A stretch of 64,000 nucleotides of DNA from CAVPFA01 sp963703655. Its GTDB lineage: Bacteria > Actinomycetota > Acidimicrobiia > Acidimicrobiales > Bog-793. The notes beneath the pieces were generated by a model. It ran no database searches and was not told where the DNA came from. It saw only the letters and a list, made by a program, of their open reading frames with translations. The stretch lies in contig CAVPFA010000004.1 in NCBI GenBank assembly GCA_963703655.1, positions 682,001 through 746,000 of the forward strand. Direction: 5' to 3'. The position numbers and the translations under genes were made by a program. The number at the start of each line of letters is the position of its first letter. Within the stretch, counting starts at the first letter, position 1. Below are positions 25,701 through 35,158 of this stretch, in pieces.

Positions 25701-28700
25701 CTAGACGAGAGCGCGCCCGCCGTCGGCGCCCGGCTCGGGGGCCATCTCAGGCTCCAGCAGGGCTCGTGCCCGAGCGAGCATCGGGAGAGCCCCGATCGTC
25801 CCGAAGGTGGCCGCCGCTTGCGTCGCGAGCTCCGCCGACTCGTCCAGCCTGTCCTGGCGGGCGAGCCACTCCGCCAGATCGAGCTGTGCGCGCGCCGTCC
25901 AGTACAAATAGCCGAGGTCACGAAACATGACCTGCGCGGCGACGAGCTTCTCCTCCACAACCTCGTCCTCTCCGCGTGCGCCGGCGATCAACGCCACCGC
26001 GCGGGAGACCTGCGCCCGGAGGAACAGGGGCAGCTCGCCGCGGGGCCGGCTCGCCAGCAGCTCGGCGAGCCGGTCGGCTTCGTCGACATCGCCGGCTTCG
26101 AGAGCCGCCTCAACCGCGATAGGGAACGCGATCCGGACCGCCTCGTGGAACACGGGCACGACGCCGCTCATGGCCTCGTCGATTGCGCGACGAGCCGACT
26201 CGAGCGCGCCGCGGCTGTCCGATTCGGCGAGCGACACAGCCGCCGAAGCGGCGGCGTAGACGGCTTGGTCCTGCAAGTCGTCGCCGTCTGCCCAAGCAAG
26301 GCACGCTGCCAAATGCTCACGGGCGTCGTCGAGGTTCCCGCGAAGCGCCTCCAGGCAGGCGAGCGGGTAGTGGACCTCCTCCGCCCCGGGGCGCTCGTCG
26401 CCGCCGGCGTGAAGCAGCTCAGCGCCGAAGCGCTCCGTCTCGTGAAAGCGCCCCGCCATGGTGAACATGTACATGAGGCGTCCCCCGGCCCATCCTTCGA
26501 GCTCTCGGAGGCCCCAGCGCCGGGCGAGGGCGAGGGCGGTCTTGCCGTGCTCCTCGGCGCCTTTCAGGTCGCGGATCATCAAGAGCTCAGCAAGGTTGCC
26601 TTCCGCGACCATCTCCCGATCCGTGAGCCCGTGGTGCCGCGCCACAGAGATCGCCAGCTCGTAGGCCGAGCGCGCCTCCTCGGCACGCCCGAAGATCAGG
26701 AGAAGGTTCGCCTTCGCATTGGCCCCGGAGGCGAGCGGCTCGGCGAGCTCGTGATGTTGGGCCAAGGTGAGCGCCTCCTCGATCGCCCCCGCTGCCTCGT
26801 CGGCGTGGCCCGAGAACAAGAGGGCGCCTCCGAGCCGCAGCTGAAGCAGCGCCACGACCTCTGGTGGGGCCGCGGTCGCCTCTAATGAGGCCAGCGCTTC
26901 ACGGACCCGCGTGACGGCCTGCTCACCGCGGCCGAGCTCGTGAAGCACCTGACCCAGCTGGCCGGTGGCGCTTGCGGCGTCGACAACCCGCCCGCTCTCG
27001 CGATGGGCGGCGACCGCCCTCTCAAAGTGACCGGCGGCGCGCTCGTACCAGCCGGTCACCTGTGCCATCCGTCCCGCCCGCTCGGTCAGAGCCGCCTGCT
27101 CGGCGTCGTCTGATGTCAGCTCGGCCGCCCTGAGGTAGGCGGACTCGGCGGCCTCGGGGGCCCCGACCTCCTCTGCCCGCTCGGCGGCGAGAACATAGGC
27201 CCGGCCGGCTCGGGCTTGGAGGTCACCTGCATCGGGGTCTCCCTTGGAGGCGAGGTAGGCATCGTAAAGATGAGCACCGATAACCTCGGCGACCTCGGCG
27301 CCCTCGTCCGGGAACGCCGTTCGCAGGTGCTCGGCGGTCCTGAGGTGCCGCGCCTTGCGCTCAGCTCTGGTCAACATGTCGTAGGCGACGGACCGGATGA
27401 GCGACTGGGTGAAGGCGTACTGCCCGCGCTCTGGGGAGAGTTTGTCGGCCCGGACCGTGAGTACCTCCTTGCGCACGAGCGAGCTCAAGAGACCGTCGAG
27501 ATCGGGCGGGTCGATGTCGGAGACCGCCTCGATCGCTTGGCGGGGAAAGCTCGTGCCGAGCACCGAGCATTCCTTGACGAGCCGTCGCTCGTCGGCGCCC
27601 AGGGCGTCGAGGCGTGAGGAGATCAACGCCGTGAGACCCGGAGGGATCTCGAGCTCGCCGAGCTCGCCGACGAGGTGGAGCTGGCCCTCGTCGTCACGCG
27701 ACAGCACGCCCTTGTCGAGCAACGCCCGCACCGTCTCGATCGCGTAAAGCGGGATCCCCTCGGCGCGTTCGACGATCCGCGCCCGTGCAGGCGACGGGAG
27801 GCCGGAGACGAGCCCGTCCAACATCTCGCCGATCAGCTGGTCAGAAAGCGGGTCGAGTGGGAGCGTCGTGACACTACGGCGCGAGAGCACGAGACCCTTG
27901 CGGCCGGTCCCCTCCGGTCGTGACAGCACGAGGAGGAAGATGGCGTGATCGCCCGACCACTCGAGGAGGTGGTCGAGGAAGTCGACCATGCCCGCGTCGG
28001 CCCACTGCAGGTCCTCGATTACCAGCACGACGGGAAGGTGCTCGGACAGCCGTTCGAAGAACAGGCGCCAGCCCGAGAAGAGCTCCTCTCGCGCGAGCAC
28101 CTTCGGAGTCGGCAGGCCGAGCAGCTGGCCGATCCGCGGTGCGATGAACTCACGGTCGGAAGGATCGGAGATCCAGCGCTCGAGCCCGGCGCGAACCCGC
28201 TCGGCCGCGACCTCTGGAGGGTCCTCCTCTCCGATCTGGAGCCTCGAGCGGATCATCTCTGACAGTGCCCAGTAGCTCACCCCCTCGCCATAGGACAGGC
28301 ATCGTCCCGCGTGCCAGAGAACGGTTCCGGCCAGGCCGTCGATGTACTTGAAGAATTCCCAGGAAAGGCGGGACTTGCCGACGCCTGCCACCCCCGAGAC
28401 GAGCACCATGCGCGCCGAGTGCCGCTCACCTGAGGCGTGGAAGAGCTCCTTGACGAGGTGAAGCTCGCGGTCTCTTCCGATGAAAGGAGCCTCGAGCACG
28501 CCCGAGCGCTGTGAGCCGGCGACCGCCGCGACGACCCGGATCGCCTGGAAGAGCCGGACCGCCTCGGCCTTGCCCTTGAGCTCGTGCTCGCCAGCGTCTG
28601 TGTACGCGATCGCCGCCGCGGTGGCGGTCCTCGTCGTCTCGTCGACGTAGCAGCACCCGGGCGGCGCAGCTGACTGGATACGGGCAGCTGTGTTGACGCG

Positions 28701-29295
28701 GTCGCCGATGACGAGGCCTTCCTCGGCGCTCTCGGTCATCAGCCGCCTCGCCGGTGACTATCCCGACGCGGGCCTGGAGGTCGCTCGCCTGCTCGGATCC
28801 GTAGGAGGCGACGGCAGAGACCAGCTCGAGACCGGCGCGCACCGCCCGCTCGGCGTCGTCCTCCTTCGCCACCGGAGCGCCCCAGACCGCCATGACGGCG
28901 TCGCCGATGAATTTCTCGACGACGCCCCCGTAGCGGGCGACTATGGCCCGGGCAAGCTCGAAGTAACCGGAGAGGAGATCTCGTACCTCCTCAGCGTCAC
29001 GTTTCTCGGAGAGCGGCGTGAAGCCGACGAGGTCGCAGAACAGGACCGATACGTGGCGCAGCTCAGCCGAAGGCGCGGCTACTGCCTGCGAAGGCTGCTC
29101 GGTGTCGAGAGCGGCCGGCGGGGCGGCTACCGAAGCTAGGGCTGCCCCGACCGGCGTCCCGCAGTCGCCGCAGAACTGGCTGACCGGCCCGAGCTGGGCT
29201 CCGCACGCGGGGCAGACAGTGGCAAGCGATCCGCCGCAGTGCTGACAGAACCGTTTGCCGTCCGGGTTCTCGCCTCCACACGCCGAGCAGCGCAT
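25701..29295 (-). CDS. Zinc ribbon-class III nucleotidyl cyclase-AAA ATPase-TPR regulator (copy 2, frameshifted)
   Basis: About 1198 aa when joined, same architecture as copy 1: zinc ribbon (CSACG, CQHCG, CPACG, CGDCG), cyclase with FCDLVGFTPLSEK and GDRVNTAARI, AAA ATPase with GVAGVGKSRL and VIEDLQWAD, then TPR repeats. The frame breaks near 28741-28744; removing one base restores VTGEAAMTESAEEGLVIG, matching copy 1. ATG at 29295 with GAGGGG upstream. Highly similar to copy 1 across the AAA core but divergent in the TPR tail, suggesting different inputs. First gene of the leftward signalling block; 141 bases separate it from the GGDEF-EAL gene. Confidence 0.88.
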
Positions 29296-29361
29296 CGGTC
29301 CCCTCCTCTGGTTTCCCCGAAGGCTAACGACGCGTTGCGGTGGACGCACACGCCCGAGCCG

Positions 29362-30588
29362 CTACTCGGGACTTGCGAGCTGGCGCTCCAGGGCCGTGAA
29401 CGCCTCGATGATCTCCGGCGCCTCGTAGGCCCGGTTGCGCCGACCGATATTGACTTGCCTCAGAATGCCTGCCTCGACCAGTCGCTGGATCGCCTCGTTC
29501 GCCGGATTGAATGTGCGACCGAGCAGCTTGGCGGCACCGTCAACAGTCAGTATCGGGGCTCCTGGAAGGATGCGCAGGATCCGGTCGGTTGCCGAATGCG
29601 CCCGCACGGAACCGAGCCGATCGCGCCACGACGCCTCGAGCTCTGCCGCTCGTGTCTCGTAGGCTGCGGCGTCATGCACGGACCGTGCGCATGCTCCGGC
29701 AAACCTGCCGACCCACGTGTTGAGCCCCTCCATGGCTCGGGAAGACGTAGCAGAGCCAATGTGACGGAACTCGGTGAGCCCGTCGATGTAGCTGCGTGCA
29801 AGCGTGGCGAGCACCAGGGAGACTGGCGGCAGGACACGCTCGGCCAACCCTCGACGGCGGAGAACCATGTGGATGAGTGCGCGGCCAGTGCGCCCGTTGC
29901 CATCGACGAAGGGGTGGATTGTCTCGAACTGCGCGTGCGCAATGCCAGCCTGGGCAACGACTGGAAGCGAATCGTCATTGCAGAACTCACACAGGTCCGC
30001 AACGAGGTCCGGGACCAGCTCGGGAGGCGGCGGGACGAACGCCGCTGAACACGGGTTGTAGTCGCTTCCGCCGATCCAGTTTTGCTCTTCCCGAAAGCGT
30101 CCGCCGTACTCGTCCAAACGAGTCCCTGTTGAAAGACGAGCGTGCAGCTCCAGCAGCAAGTCCTTGGTGATCGCGACGCCCGGTCGAACTCGCTCGACGG
30201 CAAAGACCATGGCGTCGATGTTGTTGAGCACCTCATAGGCGGTGACGTCGGATGGCGTTTCAGGCTGCGTACGGACGACCTCCGCGTGAAGCAAGCGTCT
30301 CGCCCCGATCACCAGTCCCTCTATCCGCGAGGAGGCGACAGCCTCGGCCCGGAGCAGGATGCGAGCGAGCGCCTCGGTATCGACGAGCGCGCTCGCTTGG
30401 GAGTTCAACCGTGCGATGGCGGCCTCGGCGTCGGCCACGTCGGCAGCGACCTCGCCGTCCAAGGTAATGCGGCGTCCAACGAGCGGATCGGGGACGTAGG
30501 CCTCGTAGTCGCACGGGCGAATGTCCTTCCGAGGAAGGCCGGACCCACCGAGGGTGCTGCGCCAGCGGCGCTTCAGAACCTTGGACAT
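29362..30588 (-). CDS. Fic-domain protein (probable AMP transferase) with N-terminal inhibitory motif and C-terminal winged helix
   Basis: 408 aa. Core Fic motif at residues 225-236 (HPFVDGNGRTGR) is complete, including the catalytic His and the anion-binding GNGR. An inhibitory-helix motif SSRIEG near residue 90 matches the [ST]xxxE[GN] signature of class II (self-inhibited) Fic proteins. The C-terminal 60 residues look like a winged helix (VDGAAKLLGRTFNPANEAI). ATG at 30588. Relatives AMPylate target proteins or themselves. No antitoxin gene is adjacent, as expected for the self-inhibited class. Followed by no obvious partner. Confidence 0.9.
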   Translation of the reverse strand: MSKVLKRRWRSTLGGSGLPRKDIRPCDYEAYVPDPLVGRRITLDGEVAADVADAEAAIARLNSQASALVDTEALARILLRAEAVASSRIEGLVIGARRLLHAEVVRTQPETPSDVTAYEVLNNIDAMVFAVERVRPGVAITKDLLLELHARLSTGTRLDEYGGRFREEQNWIGGSDYNPCSAAFVPPPPELVPDLVADLCEFCNDDSLPVVAQAGIAHAQFETIHPFVDGNGRTGRALIHMVLRRRGLAERVLPPVSLVLATLARSYIDGLTEFRHIGSATSSRAMEGLNTWVGRFAGACARSVHDAAAYETRAAELEASWRDRLGSVRAHSATDRILRILPGAPILTVDGAAKLLGRTFNPANEAIQRLVEAGILRQVNIGRRNRAYEAPEIIEAFTALERQLASPE

Positions 30589-30604
30589 AGATTCAACTTA
30601 TCTC

Positions 30605-30621
30605 AGGTTAGTACGCAACCT
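30605..30621. promoter_or_regulatory. Inverted repeat in the fic promoter region
   Basis: AGGTT-AGTACGC-AACCT lies 17-33 bases upstream of the fic start. On the leftward strand TTGAGG (-35-like) and TAAGTT (-10-like) flank it with an 18-base spacer. Autoregulation by the Fic protein's winged helix is possible. Confidence 0.35.
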
Positions 30622-30653
30622 CAAATAAGGCCTGTGGATCTTGGCTCGACGCG

Positions 30654-31211
30654 TCAGCTCAGGCCGTCGCTGGCCGTGGACTCCCAAGCGCCGGCGTCGT
30701 CACCTCTCGACAAGTCGTCCCACGCGTCCTCGTACGCAGGGCCGAGCTCGGAGGCGGCGAGCGTCGCGTCCAGCTTGGTGAAGGCCTGGCGCCAACCCTC
30801 CTCGCTGGGGGACGCCAGGTGCTCGGGGAGCCACTGGCGGATCTCGAGTCGGGTCCGTCCGCCGGCCTCGTCGTGGAACTCGACTCGGACTCTCGTCTCG
30901 AACGGCTCGATGCCCTCCTGCAGCTGGCCAGTGACGTGCATGATGCCATCGAGCAGCTCGCCGTCGGCTACGTCCGTGAGGTCGATGCGGATGTGGACCC
31001 GAATGCCGGGTTCCGCTGGAAAGACCTCCGTCCACCGCTGATAGCCGCCAGGCCGCACGTCGAACTCGATCTCGTCGCGGGGCAGTGAATTGCCGATCGG
31101 GCCCCACCACGCCGCGAAGTGGTCAGGGTCCGTGAACGCCTGGTAGACGAGCGCGCGCGGCGCGTTGATGATGCGCGTCAGAGAGAGCTGTGGGCTCGTC
31201 GTCGCGGTCAT
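30654..31211 (-). CDS. SRPBCC/AHSA1-family protein
   Basis: 185 aa START-like domain: RIINAPRALVYQAFTDPDHFAAWWGP is the typical AHSA1 opening, followed by FDVRPGGYQRW and the C-terminal helix with GWRQAFTKLDATL. The ATG at 31211 overlaps the stop of the ArsR gene (ATGA). ArsR-AHSA1 pairs are widespread in actinobacteria; the bound ligand is generally unknown. Confidence 0.85.
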   Translation of the reverse strand: MTATTSPQLSLTRIINAPRALVYQAFTDPDHFAAWWGPIGNSLPRDEIEFDVRPGGYQRWTEVFPAEPGIRVHIRIDLTDVADGELLDGIMHVTGQLQEGIEPFETRVRVEFHDEAGGRTRLEIRQWLPEHLASPSEEGWRQAFTKLDATLAASELGPAYEDAWDDLSRGDDAGAWESTASDGLS

Positions 31212-31603
31212 GGCCTACCTCTGTTGGTCTCGGTCTTGGATTCGGTTTCGGTCAGCATCGTCGGCTGCTCTGAGGTGAGTCGAGCGAGGTGGTCGTCGAG
31301 CCGTTCGAGGCTCTCGCCCCAGAGCCGCTCGTAGCGCGAGAGCCACGTCGCGGCGCTGGCTAGCGACGTCGGGGAGAGTCGCGCGCTGCGCCACCGGCCT
31401 CGCTTGCTTCGGGTGATGAGCGACGCGCGCTCGAGCACCTTGAGGTGCCGGGAGATCGCCGGGAGGCTGATGGAGAAGGGGGCCGCGAGCTCCGTGACCG
31501 TCGCCTCACCAACGACGAGTCGCTCGATGATGCCCCGGCGCGTGGGGTCGGCGAGCGCACCGAAGAGCAGGTCGAGGTCCTCGCCCGTCCGTTCCGGCGT
31601 CAT
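31208..31603 (-). CDS. ArsR-family winged-helix repressor
   Basis: 131 aa. ALADPTRRGIIERLVVGEATVTELA and SLPAISRHLKVLERASLI give the ArsR recognition helix; no metal-binding cysteine pair is seen, so it belongs to the non-metal group that pairs with SRPBCC proteins. ATG at 31603 chosen because a perfect palindrome sits immediately upstream; ATG at 31612 would place the start inside it. Likely represses itself and the coupled SRPBCC gene. Confidence 0.88.
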   Translation of the reverse strand: MTPERTGEDLDLLFGALADPTRRGIIERLVVGEATVTELAAPFSISLPAISRHLKVLERASLITRSKRGRWRSARLSPTSLASAATWLSRYERLWGESLERLDDHLARLTSEQPTMLTETESKTETNRGRP

Positions 31604-31605
31604 AC

Positions 31606-31621
31606 TTAACATAATAGTTAA
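31606..31621. promoter_or_regulatory. Operator-like palindrome before arsR
   Basis: TTAAC-ATAATA-GTTAA is a perfect AT-rich inverted repeat within GC-rich DNA, touching the start codon region of the ArsR gene. Probable autoregulatory site overlapping its promoter. Confidence 0.55.
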
Positions 31622-31689
31622 CTATAGACGGCTCGGTCCCTTTCACAAGCCTCGGTGCGGCATATGGGTTCCGTGCGTCAAGACGGCAA

Positions 31690-32550
31690 TCAGCGCGAGG
31701 CGAACCTCTGCACAAAGCCGAGACAGATGTCGGCGACCTCCCGCCAGCCGTGGTCGATCGTGAGAGCGTGCCCTCGGCCGGGGACCTCAAAGAACTCCGT
31801 CACGCCGACGTTTTCCTCCTGGATCTTGTAGGCGGCCTCTGAGATGGCGCGCGGGACGGTGTGATCCTTCTGCCCAGAGATGATCAGCAACGGTCCGCGG
31901 TCGGGGTTCTTGTGGTCCACCTTGGCTTCGGTCCAGGGGTTCAGGTTCGCGGTAGCCGCCTGGAACAGGGGGGCACCGGCTGCCGGCACCGTGTACGTGT
32001 CGTACAGCTCTTTGGCCTCGTCCTCGCTCACGGCGTTGGCGAAGGCGTAGCGGAACTGGTCATAGGTGAGTGGGACGGCCCGATTGCGATTCCGGGGATT
32101 GCCCAGTACCGGCTTTGACGACTTCAGCGAAGAGATCGGCAGGGGCAGGACGCCCCTGAAGGGTGCTGCGTCGATCGCCACCGAGGCGGCGGACAGACCT
32201 CGGCCGGCGATGATGTGGACCATCAGACCTCCGAAGGAGTGACCGACCACGGCGGGCTTCTTGTCCAGGTTGCCGATAACGGTGCCATAGTGGTCGGCCA
32301 CCTGACCTATCGTCTTGTGGGCGAAGACCTCGGGGTGGGCCTTCGCCTCCTCGACCGTTTCCGGGTCGTCAGGCCACCCGGGCGTCAGCGGTGCGTAGCC
32401 AGCCTCCTCGAAGACCGTCGCCCAGCGGTCCCAGCTGCTGGGCAGAAGCCAGAGGCCGTGGATGAACACGACCGGCGTGCGGCCGCTCTCGTTGGCCCTC
32501 GCGATCTGCTCGGTCGTGTCGGCAGACAACGCTTCCTGAGCCTCGGGCAT
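31690..32550 (-). CDS. Alpha/beta-fold hydrolase
   Basis: 286 aa. Oxyanion segment FIHGLWLLPSSW, nucleophile elbow GHSFGG, Asp in ISGQKDHTVP and His in GRGHALTID form a full catalytic triad. It resembles the esterase/haloperoxidase-like proteins common in actinobacteria. ATG at 32550 with AGGAGGACCC directly upstream, one of the best ribosome sites in the window. Divergent from the gene at 32750. Substrate unknown. Confidence 0.85.
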   Translation of the reverse strand: MPEAQEALSADTTEQIARANESGRTPVVFIHGLWLLPSSWDRWATVFEEAGYAPLTPGWPDDPETVEEAKAHPEVFAHKTIGQVADHYGTVIGNLDKKPAVVGHSFGGLMVHIIAGRGLSAASVAIDAAPFRGVLPLPISSLKSSKPVLGNPRNRNRAVPLTYDQFRYAFANAVSEDEAKELYDTYTVPAAGAPLFQAATANLNPWTEAKVDHKNPDRGPLLIISGQKDHTVPRAISEAAYKIQEENVGVTEFFEVPGRGHALTIDHGWREVADICLGFVQRFASR

Positions 32551-32749
32551 GGGTCCTCCTGGTGAGTGGGGCGAGTCCAACGCGGCAAGTATGACCCTCG
32601 CAGGTCGTCTACGCGCCGGGAGCTCGAGGGCGGGCGGCAGCTCGCCGGGCCGCGGGAGCCCGCTCGGCCCCAGTTGCCCGGCGGCTCCTGTGACGCTCGC
32701 CTCGGTGCCGGTGACGCTCGCAGCCCGCATCGGGCAGAATGAAGAAGGA

Positions 32750-33172
32750 ATGCCTGAACCCACGCCTGAACCCACAAAGCTGACCCGTCTCGAGGCCGCC
32801 CAAAAGTTTGCGATGCACATCGGGCACCGTGACCGCGATAACGCCATGGAGCTCCTCTCGCCCGCGGTGACCTACCGGGTTCCAGGAGGCTTTGCCCTGG
32901 CCGGACTGTTCTCCGGGAGCGAAGCAGTCGCGACCCACCTCTGCGATCTCGTCGCGCGGACACTGGGGACGTTCGAGGCCGTCAAGTGGGAGGACTGGAT
33001 GGTCGGCGAGTATCACATCGCGGCTTTGGCCGATGTCCAGGTGCGGATAGAAGCACGGCGATTCGCAGGACGCATCCTGTTCCTCCTGAGATTCGACATG
33101 GATGACAAGATTGACGAGATCGTGGTCCTCCCCGAAGATCCACGTGCTGTCGAACGGTTCTTCTCGACGTGA
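32750..33172 (+). CDS. SnoaL/NTF2-like protein
   Basis: 140 aa cone-fold protein: AAQKFAMHIGHRDRDNAMELLSPAV and the later VQVRIEARRFAGRILFLLRF strands match the SnoaL-like family of ligand-binding proteins or small isomerases. ATG at 32750 has a purine-rich GAAGAAGGA right before it. The stop overlaps the next start (GTGA), so it is coupled to the FMN reductase gene. Confidence 0.7.
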   Translation: MPEPTPEPTKLTRLEAAQKFAMHIGHRDRDNAMELLSPAVTYRVPGGFALAGLFSGSEAVATHLCDLVARTLGTFEAVKWEDWMVGEYHIAALADVQVRIEARRFAGRILFLLRFDMDDKIDEIVVLPEDPRAVERFFST

Positions 33173-33861
33173 TTGCTGGAGATCGCCGCCTCGCACCTGA
33201 TGTCGCCGCCCAGCCGGCTGCGCGGCAAGTCGTCCGGGTACTGGTCCTGTCCGCGTCGTTGCGGCGAAAGTCTTTGAACGCCAGGCTCGCTCACCTCGCC
33301 GGTCGTTGCGTCGCGGCGAACGGCGGCACCGTGACGGAGAAATGCATGGCGGACTTCGACATGCCGCCCTATGACCAGGACGTCCACGATGACGAGGGGT
33401 TCCCGGCGGGCGCCGACGCAATGCGACAGGCCTTGGAGGCCAATGACGCGTTCGTGATCGCGTCGCCCGAGTACAACGCCTCGATGCCGGGCACGGTCAA
33501 GAACGCGATCGACTGGCTGTCGCGCTTTCGGCCGCAGCCCTTCAACGAGCGCCAGTGCATGCTCCTGTCCGCTTCACCCTCGATGGCCGGCGGGAATCGG
33601 GGCTTGTGGTCGCTCCGGGTCCCACTCGAGCACCTCGGCAGCCGCGTCTACCCGGACATGTTCTCGCTCGCGCAGGCGCACCAGGCATTCGACGAGGACG
33701 GCAACCTCGTCAGCCGCGAGCTGCACGCGCGCCTTGACCAGACCGTCGTCGCTTTCATGGACCTCGTTGAAGCCAGCAAGCACTACCCCTGCATCAAGCG
33801 TGCCTGGGTGGAGTTCCTCGGCGAGCGACCCGACCCCGCCGTCGACCGCGTCGACGCGTAG
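33169..33861 (+). CDS. NADPH-dependent FMN reductase-like flavoprotein
   Basis: 230 aa flavodoxin-like protein. RVLVLSASLRRKSLNARLA is the FMN-phosphate loop and SPEYNASMPGTVKNAIDWLSR is the family signature. It reduces FMN or quinone/chromate-like acceptors with NAD(P)H in relatives. GTG at 33169 overlaps the previous stop; the first 20 residues are not conserved-looking, so an internal GTG start is possible. Confidence 0.85.
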   Translation: MIAGDRRLAPDVAAQPAARQVVRVLVLSASLRRKSLNARLAHLAGRCVAANGGTVTEKCMADFDMPPYDQDVHDDEGFPAGADAMRQALEANDAFVIASPEYNASMPGTVKNAIDWLSRFRPQPFNERQCMLLSASPSMAGGNRGLWSLRVPLEHLGSRVYPDMFSLAQAHQAFDEDGNLVSRELHARLDQTVVAFMDLVEASKHYPCIKRAWVEFLGERPDPAVDRVDA

Positions 33862-33867
33862 CCAGCT

Positions 33868-34221
33868 GTGGCGAGTCGCCCAGATCGAGAGGACCTCTCG
33901 GAGAAGTTCGCGGAAGAGGATCCCGCGGTTGTCGACGAGCCGGACGCGCATCGCCTCGTCGTCCGAGCGGACGGCTCCGTGGCCGAGCTGGTGTACCGCC
34001 AGGACGAAGACCGACTCACGCTCGTCCATGTCGAAGTCCCGGACGCGATCGCAGGACGGGGCATCGGCGCCCATCTCGTCCGAGCGGCAATAAAGCGTGC
34101 GGCCGTCGAGGGTCTCTCGGTCGTCCCGTCGTGCCCCTTCGCACGCCAGTGGCTACGGCACCACCCGGAGGCGTGGGGCGGGCTCACCATCGACTGGCGA
34201 TCGACGCCCAGGGCACCCTGA
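33868..34221 (+). CDS. Small GCN5-related N-acetyltransferase-like protein (YidJ type)
   Basis: 117 aa. AGRGIGAHLVRAAI is the acetyl-CoA loop and VVPSCPFARQWLRHHPE is the conserved end of this short GNAT group. GTG start six bases after the FMN reductase stop, same operon. Acceptor unknown. Confidence 0.8.
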   Translation: MASRPDREDLSEKFAEEDPAVVDEPDAHRLVVRADGSVAELVYRQDEDRLTLVHVEVPDAIAGRGIGAHLVRAAIKRAAVEGLSVVPSCPFARQWLRHHPEAWGGLTIDWRSTPRAP

Positions 34222-34327
34222 GCGACACGGCATGGGTGTTCTGGCCCACCCTGCCGGGTCCTATCATCGGTGTGATGGTGCTGACGCGACCCCCGGACCC
34301 GACCCCTCGGTCGTAGGCGACACGCGC

Positions 34328-35128
34328 ATGAGCACCCCAAGGCTACGGAGCCTGTTGTGGCTCGCTACAGCCGCCGCGGTGCCCGTGGCGGTCACCCTGG
34401 CCTGGGTGCCGGTGCGTAACCGCTTCCCCAACATCGACGTGGCACTTGCCCTCGTCGTCGTCGTGATGGCGCTCGGCGCCAGCGGCCGCCGCAATGTCGT
34501 GATCGTCGCGGCCGGCACAGCAGCATTGGCCTTCGAGTTCTTCGAGACCAAGCCCTTCGAACAGCTCGCCATCGCCCGGAGCCCTGACGTGTGGACGACG
34601 GTCGTGCTGGCGACGGTCGGACTTCTCGCAGGCTTGTGCGTGGTCGGCCTCGCCCGGCAGCGAGTCTCGATCGAGGCCCGCGCAGCCGACATGCGACGCG
34701 TGCGGACCGCCTCGGATCTCGTGGCATCCGGCCAGGAGGCGGTCCTCATCGTCCAACAGGTTGCGCAGGAGCTCGAACGGCTCCTTCAGCTGCAAAGCTG
34801 CAGTTTCGAGGCGGTGCCGTCGCACGTCGATGTGCCGGAGGTCGAACGCGACGGGACCCTTCGCAAGGGCTCATCGGCGATGCCAATGGTCGCGCTCGTG
34901 GGCGGGCCGGGGGATCGGGTCGAGCTGCCCGTGTGGGGCCAGGGTCAGATTCTGGGCCACTTCGTCCTGCAATGCAGGCCCGACGTCCCGGTCAATCGCG
35001 ATCAGCTCCGCGTGGCCGTGACGCTTGCGGATCAGGTCGGGGCTGCTCTCACGGCCTACTCACCGACCGGGCCGCTCGTTCCGGAAGACGAAGGTCAACC
35101 GCCGGGGGCGCTGCGGATCGTGCGATAG
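34328..35128 (+). CDS. DUF4118-GAF membrane sensor without kinase domain
   Basis: 266 aa. Four transmembrane helices in the first 110 residues (LLWLATAAAVPVAVTLAWV, ALALVVVVMALGAS, VIVAAGTAALAFEFFETKP, VVLATVGLLAGLCVVG) match the KdpD-type DUF4118 region. The rest is a helical linker and a GAF-like domain. No H-box or ATPase domain follows, so it cannot signal as a kinase on its own; it may be a truncated or co-sensor relative of the histidine kinase at 38275. ATG at 34328. Confidence 0.75.
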   Translation: MSTPRLRSLLWLATAAAVPVAVTLAWVPVRNRFPNIDVALALVVVVMALGASGRRNVVIVAAGTAALAFEFFETKPFEQLAIARSPDVWTTVVLATVGLLAGLCVVGLARQRVSIEARAADMRRVRTASDLVASGQEAVLIVQQVAQELERLLQLQSCSFEAVPSHVDVPEVERDGTLRKGSSAMPMVALVGGPGDRVELPVWGQGQILGHFVLQCRPDVPVNRDQLRVAVTLADQVGAALTAYSPTGPLVPEDEGQPPGALRIVR

Positions 35129-35158
35129 GACGCTGCACACGCCCCCCGCCAACCCCGT

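Noticed and set aside
32671..32722. Repeated GTGACGCTCGC units in the gap between the hydrolase and SnoaL genes as an operator array
   Set aside because: Only two copies, not palindromic and lying in a frame-biased GC-rich stretch; no further support.
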